Below the pieces are notes generated by a model. The model saw only the letters and a program-made list of their open reading frames with translations. It was not told the DNA's origin and did not search any database. From positions 799,501-863,500 of the forward strand of contig NZ_CP090975.1 in NCBI RefSeq assembly GCF_021513215.1: a DNA stretch of 64,000 nucleotides, in the 5' to 3' direction. Within the stretch, counting starts at the first letter, position 1. Every line of letters begins with the position of its first letter. Shown piece by piece: positions 11,589-23,294 of this stretch. Made by a program: the position numbers and the translations under genes. Source of the DNA: Suttonella sp. R2A3 (GTDB lineage Bacteria > Pseudomonadota > Gammaproteobacteria > Cardiobacteriales > Cardiobacteriaceae).

Positions 11589-12872
11589 CTATAAATCGCT
11601 TGAGATGTTAGCAGAATATGCCCGATTTTGCCAGCAAAACAACAGCGCTGACCAGTCTTTCGCAGCGCCTAACCCACCGACCCAAACCAAGCGATCATCT
11701 GCCCAAAGCAGCGGCGTTCGCCGACGAATATAAGGTGGCACACCCGCTTGCTGAAACGCTTCTTTTAACGATTTAGCATGCGTCATACTTGCCGCTTGAA
11801 AACGTGCCCCCGGCGGGCAAAGCGTCCAGCGACAGTGCCGCCCGGCAAGAAGCGCATGGCCTTCATTTAGGTCAATATCCCCGACACCTGGCCATTGCGT
11901 ATGCGGCGCAAAAGCCGGTGGGGGTGCAGGTTCGCTAATGTGGTAGCGATAAATCTCGCCACGATAGGCGAGCAGTAACCGCTTACCATAGCGCAGCTCA
12001 GCCTGCTCGGCGCCACTGCGTAGTTGGCGCAAAAACTCCTGTAAGCGTTGACTCGGCGGTGGCCCATCCTCAACGCGCGCGAGCCAGCGACGCAGTAACG
12101 CTTTTTGCCATGCTTCATCCCGCTCCCTAAGCAAACACCAAGGCAGTGGCGCATTAAGATCCGTCGGTAGATAAGCGTCCAGCGCCTCATCAAGAACCAT
12201 TTGGCTTTCACCAAGCCACTGCGCACTGCGCGCAATCTGTTGCGTGGCTCCCGGAAAAGACGCCTCTAACGCTGGCAAACAATCATGACGTAAGCGGTTA
12301 CGTGCATAACGTGTATCTGTATTGCTTGGATCATCCACATAATCGAGCGCATGCTCTTTAGCATAGACCATAATCTCTTCGCGTCGTACATGAAGTAGTG
12401 GTCGCCAATGTTCACCATCGGCAAAGGTTTTACGCACCGGCATCGCAGAAAGTCCTGCCAAACCGGCACCACGCAGAAGCTGCAACAGTAAGGTTTCGGC
12501 TTGATCGTCTTGATGGTGCGCGGTGAGCAATGCCCCTTTTGCTGGTAAATGTGCAGCAAACGTACGGTAACGCGCTGCGCGTGCCTGCGCCTCCGGCCCG
12601 CGACCATCATTAGCGTGATAGGCTAAACGCTCACAAAAAAAGGGGACGTTCAATGCCGCACAAAACCGTTCGCAGAGTGCCGCCCATTTTGGTGCGTCTT
12701 CATGCCAACCATGGTCAAGAAAGCACGCCACCAGCGGCGCGCCTAAGCGCGCACGCTGCGCTACCAACAGATGCAACAGGACAACCGAATCCACCCCACC
12801 GCTTAATCCCAGCAGGTATTGCGATGGTTGATAGTCCACCTGCCAGCGCCAAAAATCTTCATCTAACTGCAT
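11589..12872 (-). CDS. tilS: tRNA(Ile)-lysidine synthase
   Basis: Modifies C34 of the minor tRNA-Ile (CAU) to lysidine so that it reads AUA. The PP-loop ATP pyrophosphatase motif LGLSGGVDSVVLLHLL lies near residue 24, followed by the family segments FLDHGWHEDAPKWA, LLTAHHQDDQAETLLLQLLRGAGLAGLSAM and VDDPSNTDTRYARNRLRH. A weaker TilS C-terminal domain ends the protein. The ATG at 12872 is preferred over the in-frame GTG one codon upstream. Normal length at 427 residues; 18 bases upstream of pyrG. Confidence 0.95.
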   Translation of the reverse strand: MQLDEDFWRWQVDYQPSQYLLGLSGGVDSVVLLHLLVAQRARLGAPLVACFLDHGWHEDAPKWAALCERFCAALNVPFFCERLAYHANDGRGPEAQARAARYRTFAAHLPAKGALLTAHHQDDQAETLLLQLLRGAGLAGLSAMPVRKTFADGEHWRPLLHVRREEIMVYAKEHALDYVDDPSNTDTRYARNRLRHDCLPALEASFPGATQQIARSAQWLGESQMVLDEALDAYLPTDLNAPLPWCLLRERDEAWQKALLRRWLARVEDGPPPSQRLQEFLRQLRSGAEQAELRYGKRLLLAYRGEIYRYHISEPAPPPAFAPHTQWPGVGDIDLNEGHALLAGRHCRWTLCPPGARFQAASMTHAKSLKEAFQQAGVPPYIRRRTPLLWADDRLVWVGGLGAAKDWSALLFCWQNRAYSANISSDL

Positions 12873-13003
12873 CACACCGTCACGTTAGGTCCCTTCACAT
12901 AGCCACACAGTCTACCATTGCCGTTATCATGCAGTAATAAGATTGTCAGCTTGCCTCACAGGCGCTAGTATTCTTAAAGCATAACCACAGAATTTTAGGA
13001 CAA

Positions 13004-13657
13004 ATGATGGCAGAACAACCTGTAAAACATTGGTCTCGTGTTGAATATCTCTCGGAGACGGTGAAAAACCCCAACATCCATATTCGCGGCACCCACAGCT
13101 ATTACAGCGATACTTGGACTGGTTCATTTGAAGAAAGCGTGGTGCGCTATTTGTACGGCGATGAAATTAGCCTCGCGAGTTGGGAGCCGCAATGGGAAAA
13201 CGACCAGCTTTATATCGGCGATTATGTGTGCATTGCTGCTGAGGCGATCATTTTAATGGGCGGCAACCATACCCATCGCATGGATTGGTTTAGCCTCTAC
13301 CCCTTTCCAGAATGGCTGCCGGAATCGTATGTTGGTAAAGGCGATACGGTGATTGGTGATGGCGCCTGGATAGGCATGCGTGCGATGATCATGCCTGGGG
13401 TAACGATTGGCGAAGGCGCAATTATTGCCTCAGGCGCCATCGTAACTAAAGACGTTGCGCCTTACACGGTGGTCGCTGGTAATCCTGCCGTGGTCAAGCG
13501 CACCCGCTTCCCGCAGGCGGTTATCGATACCCTGCTGTCGCTCAAAATTTATCAGTGGGACGAAAAAAAGTTCAATGTACTCAAACCCTGGCTAGGTCAA
13601 AATGATATCGATGCCTTAGTGGCTGCCTTAAAGCAATACGACGTGCGAAGGCAGTAG
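13004..13657 (+). CDS. Xenobiotic acyltransferase, left-handed beta-helix (CatB/Vat-like)
   Basis: Hexapeptide-repeat acetyltransferase of 217 residues. Hexad-type repeats run from [17 protein letters not shown] through [34 protein letters not shown], and the catalytic-type His lies in [16 protein letters not shown], as in streptogramin and CatB-type chloramphenicol acetyltransferases. Such chromosomal genes often have unknown natural substrates, so I do not claim a resistance role. Two ATGs are adjacent (13004 and 13007); AGGA at 12997-13000 gives the second better spacing. The gene is monocistronic and convergent with accA. Confidence 0.88.
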   Translation: MMAEQPVKHWSRVEYLSETVKNPNIHIRGTHSYYSDTWTGSFEESVVRYLYGDEISLASWEPQWENDQLYIGDYVCIAAEAIILMGGNHTHRMDWFSLYPFPEWLPESYVGKGDTVIGDGAWIGMRAMIMPGVTIGEGAIIASGAIVTKDVAPYTVVAGNPAVVKRTRFPQAVIDTLLSLKIYQWDEKKFNVLKPWLGQNDIDALVAALKQYDVRRQ

Positions 13658-13673
13658 CGCCTCAAAGCGACGC

Positions 13674-14627
13674 TTATTCTTCGCTAAAGTTTCCATAGGC
13701 GCGGATTTTTGCCATACGCTGACTTTGTCGGGTCTCATGATCAACATCAGCGAGCGCATCGAGCTCTTCAATCAGTGTAGTTTTCAAGCGCTGCGCCATT
13801 TCCGCTTTATGACGGTGCGCGCCACCGAGCGGTTCATCAATAATGCGATCGACTAAACCAAGTTTAATCAGCTTATCAGAGGTCACATTCATCGCTTCAG
13901 CAGCTTCTGAAGCCTTATCAGCGCTGCGCCATAAAATCGAGGCACACCCTTCAGGTGAGATCACCGAATACATACTGTTTTGCAGCATCAACACACGGTC
14001 AGCAACCCCAATCGCCAGTGCGCCCCCAGAGCCACCTTCACCAATCACACAAGCAATCACCGGAATATCGAGCGTCGCCATCTCAAACAGGTTATGCGCA
14101 ATTGCCTCACTTTGCCCGCGCTCTTCAGCACCAACACCAGGATAAGCGCCAGGTGTGTCAATAAACGTAATTAACGGCAGCTTGAATCGTTCGGCGAGTT
14201 TCATCAGGCGTAGTGCTTTGCGATACCCTTCCGGACGCGGCATGCCAAAATTACGCTTCACTTTTGCTTTGGTGTCACGACCTTTCTCATGACCAATAAC
14301 CATCACTGCTCGGCCATCTAAGCGCGCTAACCCACCAACAATCGCTTTATCATCAGCGTAAGCACGATCACCATGCAATTCATGAAAATCGCTAAAAACC
14401 TCACCCAGATAATCGAGGGTATAAGGGCGCTCAGGATGGCGTGATAATTGGGCGACTTGCCAATCCTCAAGATCAGAGAAAATCGATTCGGTGAGATTTT
14501 TAGCTTTTTCTTCCAAGCGTTTAATCTCATCGCCGATATCCACATTAGACTGCCCGCTAAACTGGCGCAATTCGCTCAGTTTATATTCCAAATCGGCAAT
14601 CGGTTTCTCAAAATCTAAATACTGCAT
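13674..14627 (-). CDS. accA: Acetyl-CoA carboxylase, carboxyltransferase subunit alpha
   Basis: 317 residues, the usual length. AccA and AccD together form the carboxyltransferase that moves CO2 from biotin to acetyl-CoA, the first step of fatty acid synthesis. Signatures: [18 protein letters not shown] at the N-terminus, [58 protein letters not shown] and the oxyanion-hole region [13 protein letters not shown]. It lies 2 bases downstream of chpC, so it may be read as the last gene of the pil-chp operon. Confidence 0.97.
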   Translation of the reverse strand: MQYLDFEKPIADLEYKLSELRQFSGQSNVDIGDEIKRLEEKAKNLTESIFSDLEDWQVAQLSRHPERPYTLDYLGEVFSDFHELHGDRAYADDKAIVGGLARLDGRAVMVIGHEKGRDTKAKVKRNFGMPRPEGYRKALRLMKLAERFKLPLITFIDTPGAYPGVGAEERGQSEAIAHNLFEMATLDIPVIACVIGEGGSGGALAIGVADRVLMLQNSMYSVISPEGCASILWRSADKASEAAEAMNVTSDKLIKLGLVDRIIDEPLGGAHRHKAEMAQRLKTTLIEELDALADVDHETRQSQRMAKIRAYGNFSEE

Positions 14628-14629
14628 CG

Positions 14630-15103
14630 TTACACACTGGCCAGTTCGGCTTCCAAAATAAATAAATCTAGTAAAAAAATCGGTAAATCGTTTGGGTTGT
14701 CTATATTATCGAGTTGAACACGCCGGTTAATGACACTCTTGTCACACAGTGTTACCGTTTCTAATTCATCGGCCGTGCACGTGAGTATCTGTGGCGCACC
14801 ACGCGCAATCAGCACATAATCGAGCGCATGATCATCAGCGCCGAGGGATTTCACCCAGATCAGCTTCGATCCCTCTTCATCATGACTCTGTTGAGCCTCA
14901 TCGGCTTGATGATGCGCATCATAGATATAATCCAAATCAATGACCGGCAGCTTATCATACTGAACAATCAAACTGCCACGCACGTAGTGCCCGTCCCCTT
15001 CAGTAATCACCGGCGCATAAGGCAAAACCTGACGCACCAAAGCAGTCGGCAGTATAGTGAGCCCCTTACGGCTAGGTATGACAATAATTTCAATTCCAGC
15101 CAT
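14630..15103 (-). CDS. chpC: CheW-like adaptor of the Pil-Chp system (ChpC-like)
   Basis: 157-residue protein resembling a single CheW fold: [21 protein letters not shown] corresponds to the CheW core strand pair (V-R-G followed by PVIDL). It lies 2 bases after chpA and is the second adaptor of the operon beside PilI. In Pseudomonas, ChpC is a CheW homologue connecting additional inputs to the ChpA kinase. The overall match is weaker than for PilI, so the name ChpC rests partly on position. Confidence 0.75.
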   Translation of the reverse strand: MAGIEIIVIPSRKGLTILPTALVRQVLPYAPVITEGDGHYVRGSLIVQYDKLPVIDLDYIYDAHHQADEAQQSHDEEGSKLIWVKSLGADDHALDYVLIARGAPQILTCTADELETVTLCDKSVINRRVQLDNIDNPNDLPIFLLDLFILEAELASV

Positions 15104-18100
15104 GATTACACCCCAACTCCAACACTAAGTAAGGTATAGATCCTCTCGAGCAGTCGGTCTTCATTGTATGGCTTACCTAAATAGCCCTGTACACCGATTT
15201 TTGCCGCCCGTTCGCGGTGTTTATGGCCCGTACGCGAGGTAATCATAATAATCGGCACATCATCAAATTCACCCATATCACGCATCCGGCTGGCAAATTC
15301 CAGACCATCCATACGCGGCATTTCAATATCGAGCAACACAATATCCGGCTCAAACGCAAACAATACATCGAGCGCATCTAAACCATCTTTAGCGGTCGCT
15401 ACTTTAAACCCGTTACGCTCAAGTAAGCGTGTGCCGACTTTGCGCATCGTAATCGAGTCATCGACAATCAGAACTTTCGTTTCTTCTTCTTTATCCTGAC
15501 CAACGGTTAAACGATTAAAATGATCAATTTGTCGCGCCAAATCCTGCAAATCGAGCACCGGCACCACACCACCATCAGCCAGTACCGTAGCCCCCATAAC
15601 CCCTGGAACTTGCTGGACCAATGGGTGGACGCTTTTAATGACAATCTCTAAGCGACTGATCACATGGTCAATATGAAACGCGCAAGATTCATGCGCGCCA
15701 CTACTTTGCACCAGCAATACAGGCAACGCGCTCTTATCGGCTTGCAACTCATAGTTATGGCCGAAATATTGACCAAGCATACGGACACGATAAGTGTCAT
15801 CACGATAATGGAAATATTGTTCCTCTTGACTGATTGCTTGACGCAGATCTTCAACCGGAATTTGTGCCACCGCCACCAAAGACGTCATCGGGATAACATA
15901 TGGTTGTCCGGCAATACTCACCTGTAGCACTTCAATGACGCTCATCGATGAGGACAGGGTTAAATTAAATTCTGCGCCTTTATTTTTGAATGAACGCAAG
16001 CTGATCTGCCCACGGTGTTTATGAACAATATCACTCACCACATCAAGCCCGATACCGCGTCCTGAAAGCTGGGTCAGATTCGTTGCCGTACTCATTCCTG
16101 AGCGTAGTAACAAAGTATTGAGGTATTGCTCATTATCAGCGCGTGACTCATCGAGCCAGCCCTTATTACGCGCTTTTTGGCGAATCTTATCGTAGTCAAA
16201 ACCACGCCCATCATCGACAATACGAAGCGCCAACTCATTAAGCAACATATCCACTTCAATAGTGATCGTTCCGTAAGGCCGCTTCTTAGCGGCAAGTCGC
16301 TGATCAGGCGCTTCAATACCATGAGCTATCGAATTACGGATAATATGCTCGAGCGGCCCTAGAAGATCATCAAGCAATTTATGCTCAATCTCATGATGTC
16401 CACCGCTAATTTTTAAGCGCACTTCTTTACCAACAGATTTTGCCGCTTGAGCAACCAATCGCCGTAAGCGTCCTTCGTAGGCATCAAAACGCACCAATTG
16501 CACTTCCATCAAGTGATCCTGTACACCACGATGCAACACGCCTTGTTGCACCGCCATGATGCGCACGCGCGACAGACCTTCAAGTAAAAGATCTTGAACA
16601 TTTTTCAGATCATCAACCGTTTCAGAAAGCTGACGAGACAGTTGCTGCATCTCTGTAAAGCGGTCCATCTCTAGCGGATCAAACTCTTTATCCGCGCCAG
16701 TTTGATCGCGGCGATATTGCATCTGTGCTTCTGACTCACTTTCTAAACGGCGCATCTGCGCATCAATACGTGTGACAATACGCTGCAACTCACCGAAGGT
16801 AACCTCCCCGTCATGGGTGGTATTTTCTATCACCGAGCGTAACACATTCGCCTCACCCACCATGGTGGTGAGTTTCTCCAGCAAAGATTCTTCAACACGC
16901 AGCGAACGACCGCTGCTATATTTAGGCATCACCTCAGCTTTAGGCGGTGTCGGTTTGTGTTCTATAACCACATTTTCTTCGCCAGGCTTGCTGCTTTGTT
17001 TTGCTAACGTATCGTCCTCAAATGTTGCAGGCGTTACCTGAGAGGCCAGTGCAGAAGCCTGTTCTGTGGATTGTTGGGTAAACGCATTATCTGATGCAAC
17101 ATGAGTGGTGGGCATATCACCATCAATAAAGCTTTGTAGACGCGCATCTAAGGCTTCTGGTTTCTGTGGTACCTCAAAACGCAACACCGAATCGAGCATT
17201 GAAAACTGGGATTCTATAGCGTCAGCAATTAACTGTTCAGCAATATCGGTCGGTTCGTTCGGATGCTCAGCCACCTTATCAACCACGGATTCCATTAAAT
17301 GTGCGGTTGTGCCGATCACATCCAGACCAACCATCCGTGCACTGCCTTTAAGCGTATGGGTAATCCTTTGCAATGCTGAACGGGTATCGAGCTGATCCAA
17401 ACCGGCCGAGAGATGAGATTTGGCATGTGTTAATAAATCTTGCGCCTCATCAGCGAACGTTTCTAATAAATCGGTGTCCCAGCGGTCATCCATCGGCACA
17501 GCTGGTGTAGTGGTGGATGTATGTTTGGGCTCTGATTCCAGCGAGCGAACGATTTTTGCCTCATCGAGCGCAACCTCAACCGGTGGCTCTTCGCCAAGGT
17601 AGGTAAAAATATCATCGATGGTTTCTTGGTCTGTTTCTGGAAAATAGCCACTACGCACTTGATCGAGCATCGTTTGTAGCGAGACAAATGCCCGCTCAAA
17701 CAGCGTTTCTTCCGGTTCTGCATTCACATACCGTATCGCCTCACTAAGCTGTTCGACCGCATGCGCCAAATCCGACATCGCCGAATAGTTCAACGTTCGC
17801 GAACTGCCTTTTAAGGTGTGCATTTTGCGTGAGATATTACCCAGCAAATGGATTAAAATCATATTCTCACGCCATTGCGCAAAATCTTCAGCCACGGTGC
17901 GGAGAATGTCATCGGCTTCATCGATAAAGATTTCTGTCAGATTTCTTTCAAGATCCGCATTCTCTTCTTCGTCTGCTGTGAGCGTTTGTTGTTCTTGATG
18001 ATCATCGTAGTCTTTAGTTGGTACATTTTCGTCTTCCAGTGTACTCTTAGGCAGGTGCTGATCAATCTTATGTCGTGCATTCAAAATCTGCCCAATCAGC

Positions 18101-20049
18101 TGATCAATGTCACTTTGAGAGACCTCACTGGCTTGATGATGATCGTCTATTAAGTCAGATGCTTGACGCAAAAGCGGTGCATAGCTTGCATCAATACTAT
18201 CAGGGTAGGTTTTTTGTGCGAGCAAGAGTTGTTCTATGGCATCAAGCAGCGACCACATCCATTCAGCAGATGCTTCTTGCGGTACAGTTTCTTCCAGCCC
18301 ATAGCTTGCCTCAATCAATCGATCAAGCGTTTGCGCACAAGGATGATTTGCATAATGCTCGATCTCGTTCACAAAGATCTCTAATACATCGCTTGGGGCG
18401 CTTGCCACGCTTTGTTTAATGGGTTGTTTTGCCTGATCATCGACAGAGGGTGCGCCCTGACTGCCGCTCAAACTCGTATCATTTCCGAGCTTACTGGTTT
18501 GGGGTTCTAGCCCAGGCGTCTCAGCTGCTGGAGGTAGCATTGATTGATCTTGCTTATGCGTCTCATCGCCGCTTTCACGTGCTTCTGCTTGCGGAGGAAG
18601 CGCAGCCAATGATTTACGGTAACCATCTATGAAGTTCGCCAGACCGAGCAACACCCCTTGGTATTGGTTAAGATTATTATCTTTACTCGCCATTTTTAAC
18701 ACATGTAAAAAAGCGTGTAAGGCCTTCGAAATTTTGATAACCACTTGACTATCAACGCCGTCACGAGACATCGTCTCCAGTACTTCATCATACTGCTCAG
18801 CACAAGCGCCTAATGCGTTATAACCAACCAAACGCGCCGAGTGCGACATCGTTTCAAAACTGGCAGCAATTTCATCAACAGCATCTAAATGACCATTTAA
18901 AAATGCCTCTACTGAATGCCCTACCAGCCCCACAGATTGAGAAAATTCATACATAAAAAAGTCAATGGCTTCTTGATCAACTCCTTCAATGTGGTCCACC
19001 GCCGCTGCAGAATATTTTCCTTCTTCTGTAGTCAGCCAATAACCCATCACATTAAATTGTCCAGCGGCAATTTTTTCGACCACGCTATCATCAATATTTT
19101 GAGGCAAATTCGGCAAACTTGACGAATCTATAGCACCCTCTTTGGGCCGTCCTTGATAAGAAGCTTCATCATTACCGTAGTTTTTGGCTTCGGTTGAACG
19201 TTCTTCAGCCTCAACGTCCGCAGGCTCTGGTATTTCATCAGCATGCTGCGCCGTATCCTCAATCGATGAGACCGATAAATCCCCTATGTCATCAACATCA
19301 ATAAAATCGTCCGCATCACTTGGACTATTCTCCTCCCACTCTACATCGAGATCACGCTCTAAATCAGTAGCATGATGTGATGTATCGTCAGAGGTTAACT
19401 CTTCAAGTACTGTTGTTGACAATGCCACGTCATCATCGTTTAAGGTGAATGCTTCTTCTGATTGTTGTGCACTATCAGCATCTTCATCAAGCGATGACTC
19501 ATGCGATACGTGCAGCGAAGACAATACCGCATCGCTTAGCTGATCAATATGGTCGTCATCAAGGTCTGTCATTTCACGCGACAGCGCTTCTTTGACCAAT
19601 CCTTTACCTGCTGCAATATCTGCTTGGTTTGCAAGACCATCAGGAAGCTGTTTATCAAGCGCCGTATGTAATGCGGCTTGCGCTGATTCTGCCAGTGCAT
19701 CACCTTGATTTAATGCCTGCGCAACCTGACCGATTAACTGATCAAAATCTTCTGTTTCTGAGCCTTCAACCATCCTGGCAGAGCGCTTTAATACATCAAC
19801 TTGACGCTCAACATCGCTGGTTTGTGAAGCGCTTTCATCCGTTTCTTCGCTGTGCACAGCATTAAGCGAAGCTTGTACAGATTCTTTAGCGCCTTCTTCA
19901 GTAGCAGATTCAGTTAGCGCAGCTGAATGCACTATGGATTCCTGAGAATCAGACGATTCGCCTTCACCATCGATTACCGCTTGTGTGTGCGTCACCCCAA
20001 CATCTGGTGCATCTTCTGATGAATCCGCCTGACCCTCTCTTTCTTCCTG

Positions 20050-20241
20050 ACTGAATTTCGCATGCAATGTGTCGAGCATCGATTGGGCATCAATATCTGC
20101 TGGATCAAGGCCTAAACGTGCACTTTGGCGTTCAATCATCGCCTGGGCGACTTTAGTCGCCTCGGCTTCACCTAACCCTTCAGCGATCAATTTTTCAACA
20201 CCCGCATGATAAGCCGCAGACACACCTTGTTGCTTATCACT
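20050..20241 (-). repeat. chpA linker repeat, copy 2
   Basis: About 64 codons, nearly identical to the copy at 20425-20616, with an exact offset of 375 bases (125 codons). It begins SDKQQ, then AAYHAGVEKLIAEGLGEAEA, and continues through SARLGLDPADIDAQSMLDTL. Differences are mostly silent or conservative, so this is an in-frame duplication inside the acidic linker. Confidence 0.9.
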
Positions 20242-20424
20242 TTCTGAGGATACTGGCTCTGTCGTTACTGTGGTATCAGGGTCTATTGAAGCACCAACAG
20301 ACGGTTGTTCAGATGGTTCAGTCGGTTGAGTATTCTCTTGATCATCAGTCATCGCTTGGGCGTGTGCTAGCTCATGCTCCGCTGTATCGTCTGAATGATT
20401 CACTTGGTTTTCGGCTTTGCCACG

Positions 20425-20616
20425 GCTAATTTTTGCTTGTAGTGACTCAAGCATCGCCTGGGCATCAATATCTGCTGGATCAAGGCCTAAACGTGCACTT
20501 TGGTGCTCAATCATCGCCTGTGCGACTTTAGTCGCCTCGGCTTCACCTAGCCCTTCAGCAATCAATTTTTCGACGCCTGCTTGATAAGCGGCCGCAATAT
20601 GCTGTTGTTTATCACT
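20425..20616 (-). repeat. chpA linker repeat, copy 1
   Basis: Partner of the repeat at 20050-20241. It begins SDKQQ, then AAYQAGVEKLIAEGLGEAEA, and continues through SARLGLDPADIDAQAMLESL. A more diverged third element (QADIAAGKGLVKEALSREM, then DQLSDAVLSSL) may follow near 19510-19640. Confidence 0.9.
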
Positions 20617-20999
20617 CTCCGGAGAATCCGGTGTTACTTGACCGCTGAGGCCACGCAGATTATCAGGATGCTGTCGGTCGCGCTCGTCCCCTTCAAGCGC
20701 AAACAAAGCCTCATCTTCAAATATCGCCTCTGCAGAGAGTAGATCTTCAGCATCAACACGATGCTCACCATCAGCGCTAGATGCTTCAACATCTAGCTGC
20801 GTATTAGATTCTTTTTGTTCACCTGCCTCAGATGAATGCTCGTCATGAGACACTTGAGTTTTAAGCGATATTGCAGCTTGATCATCAGACACTGGCTCAG
20901 CATCTTCTTCAGAGTCGGTGGTCAATTTTTGCTGAAACGCGGCCTTAGCGCGGTGTGCCTGATTCTTTTCGCCGTCTTCAGCTAAAGCCTCAACATCAA

Positions 21000-21034
21000 C
21001 AAAATCAAAATCAAAGTCAAAATCGAAATCGAAT
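21000..21034 (-). repeat. Hexanucleotide repeat coding (Asp-Phe)n in chpA
   Basis: Five to six units of a 6-base repeat (variants of TCAAAA/TCGAAA on the + strand) encode alternating Asp and Phe in the ChpA linker, just before VDVEALAEDGE. Unit gain or loss would keep the frame and change only linker length. Confidence 0.85.
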
Positions 21035-23294
21035 GATTCGTGCTTTTCCACCTCGCTATCGTGCGAAGTCTGTACGCTATGGGTCGCTGTTTGCGATTTA
21101 TACTCATCGCTTTCATCTGCCTCTTCTGCATCAATAAAACCAACCCCAATTTCATCAGCTACGTTACCTTCAGGCATGCCAACATGCGCACTCTCACTAC
21201 GCCCCCTACCAGCAGCTTCAGGTTGTGATAGCTCAGCGGCGCGTGGCTCAGCTTTAGGCTGCGCGCTATCTTCTTGCCTTTCTGTGCTGGCCGCTGTTGG
21301 CGCGACAGTCGGCCTTGCCGCGAAAGAACGGCCATCTTTCTTATGCTCTGCTTTGCTTAATTCGCCCGTAGGCGTTTGATCAGCATCAAGTTCATACAGG
21401 GTTTCTGTCTCTGATGAGAGCAATTCTGCCAAACGTTGTTCGGTAAACTTCGCTTGAGTAAGTAATGCTGCATCAAAGTTAAAGAGATTTTTTCAAGCGC
21501 GGCCAAGGTCAATAACTGTATCGCTTCTACACCAATCGCTTTGATTTCATGATCGATTGTCAGGGAATCATCAATACACTGGTTCAATAAATGCTCGTGC
21601 TGCCAAGCACATTCTCCTAAGGCAAGATAACCGGCCATCCGACCCGAACCTTTAAGGGTATGTAAGGCTCGACGAATCTCTTTTATCGCTGACTCTTCTC
21701 CCGTTATCCACCGGCGAATAAGCGGCTGAACCTCATCAATAATCTCGCTCAATTCTTCGCTAAAAATCTCCGAGAGTTCCTCATCAAGCTCATTATCTCT
21801 TTGTTCTTTCAGTAGGTCATCGTAGCGTTCTGGCATCACCGTTTCACGCAATTTTGCGACATCACCTGATTGAATCAACGCACTGATTGGTGAATCCGTT
21901 GCGATCGTAAATCCGCCTTCATCCGTGATTAGTTGGCTTTGCGCATCTTGCGCGTCGAGTGCTGAATCAAGGTCTGCTAAAGTAGGTTCATCTTGATGGC
22001 GCTCATCTTGGAGCTGTTCGGCCGTGCGCGAATTTAATTGCTGATAATCACTCAGCACATCTTCATCTATCCATGCACTCACATTCAACGCTTCAAGGGT
22101 GTCGTGCAAAAAACGCTCTTGGGTATCGGTTTTGCCACCATCTAAGCTATGACACAAATATTCCAAACCCACCAACAAATCGATTAAATCCTCATCAGGG
22201 ATTTCAGCATCTTTGTGTCGGGTAAGGTAGGTAAACAACAAACCCGAATGACGAAGATGCTGGCTGATTTTAGGTAAGTTCAGTAGATAGGTAAACGCTT
22301 CCGCTTCCAAACAAAAGCCAGCAGCATCACGCCACTGCCGCTCGCTCACATCGCCATCATCGGCCAAATAAGCTTTGCGTAAGCTGGCAAAAATATGCTC
22401 ACCTTCACGCCCTAGTGATAATAGCGCTTGCCCAACCTCTAAGCCTCGAGAGCCCGTTGTGCTTGCTTGTAAGGCGTCAACATAACTCCCCACTTTCTCA
22501 CTATCAGCAGAAAGCTTTGCCAGGGTGGCGCCCAAAGCATCTCGCACCAGCAGCATCGATTCAGCCACATCGACCCACTGCGCTTCATCCAGCGATTCCT
22601 GAGCTAAGCGTTCGTTGATTTTCGCCAACAATAACTGCGGCGCTTCGTATTCTAATAGGGCAAAAACCTTGGATAATTCATTATTATCTTCAATAATTTT
22701 CGCAATATTTAAATCAACTTGTTGATCATCCAAATGGCGTTCAATGAGTACACAATGTTGATCAATGATTTTGCGATATTCTTGCGCTAATACCGCCAAA
22801 GTTTGATGAGACGCCGACACATCAGCAAACAATTCCTCACCGGCTTTTTGATCTTCACCGCGCAAAAGCTGACCCACCTGAAGAAGCGCATCCTCTATGT
22901 GTTTTTTAACTGCATCCTCAGGATGATCTATCTCATCAATCACATCAGAAAGAACCAATATTGAGATAGCGATATCTTGCGAGGATTCAGCCAATTGTTG
23001 CTGTAGATCGTCTCTTGAAAGCGCCGAGAAATGACTCATTAAAGCGCTTAACTTTTGAGCGAGTTGCGCAGAGTGGTGGCGTTGCAGCAGCATTAAACTG
23101 CCCGCCACTTCATTTAATCGTGCGGTGATAGGCTCAACAGCAATAGACTCCGGACGCAGCAGCCATTGGTCGACGCGCTCGCGCACATCGGCAATATTCG
23201 TGATAATCTCATTTTTAACCGAGCTTAGCAGCTTCCCATCCATGCTATTTGCCATGAAACCCTCTGTTGTGTTGCCTCCACTTCACAGCACACC

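Larger units (their letters stand above)
15106..23255 (-). pseudogene. chpA: ChpA giant hybrid chemosensory histidine kinase, interrupted by a one-base frameshift
   Basis: The central kinase of the type IV pilus chemosensory system. The first frame runs 23255 to 21357, the second ends at 15106. They fuse by adding one A to the A6 run (T6 at 21488-21493 on the + strand), giving LEKNLFNFDAALLTQAKFTEQ without a stop; the product would be about 2716 residues. Domains in order: FimL/ChpA-type N-terminus; HPt with HTLKGSGRM (about 532); an acidic, repetitive linker of several hundred residues; a degenerate HPt-like block (SFETMSHSARLVGY); HPt with HTLKGSSRT; HPt with HTLKGSARM; dimerisation helices; HATPase with N-box IIRNSIAHGIE, DDGRGFDYDKI and SGRGIGLDVV; CheW; and a C-terminal receiver (VLIVDDS, DIEMPRMDG, KPY). 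The frameshift separates the first HPt from the kinase. Sequencing error, true mutation and programmed slippage are all possible. Confidence 0.92.

Noticed and set aside
20425-20616. Linker repeats as a CRISPR-like or intergenic repeat
   Set aside because: Only two copies, fully inside a reading frame, with conserved protein sequence; it is a coding duplication.
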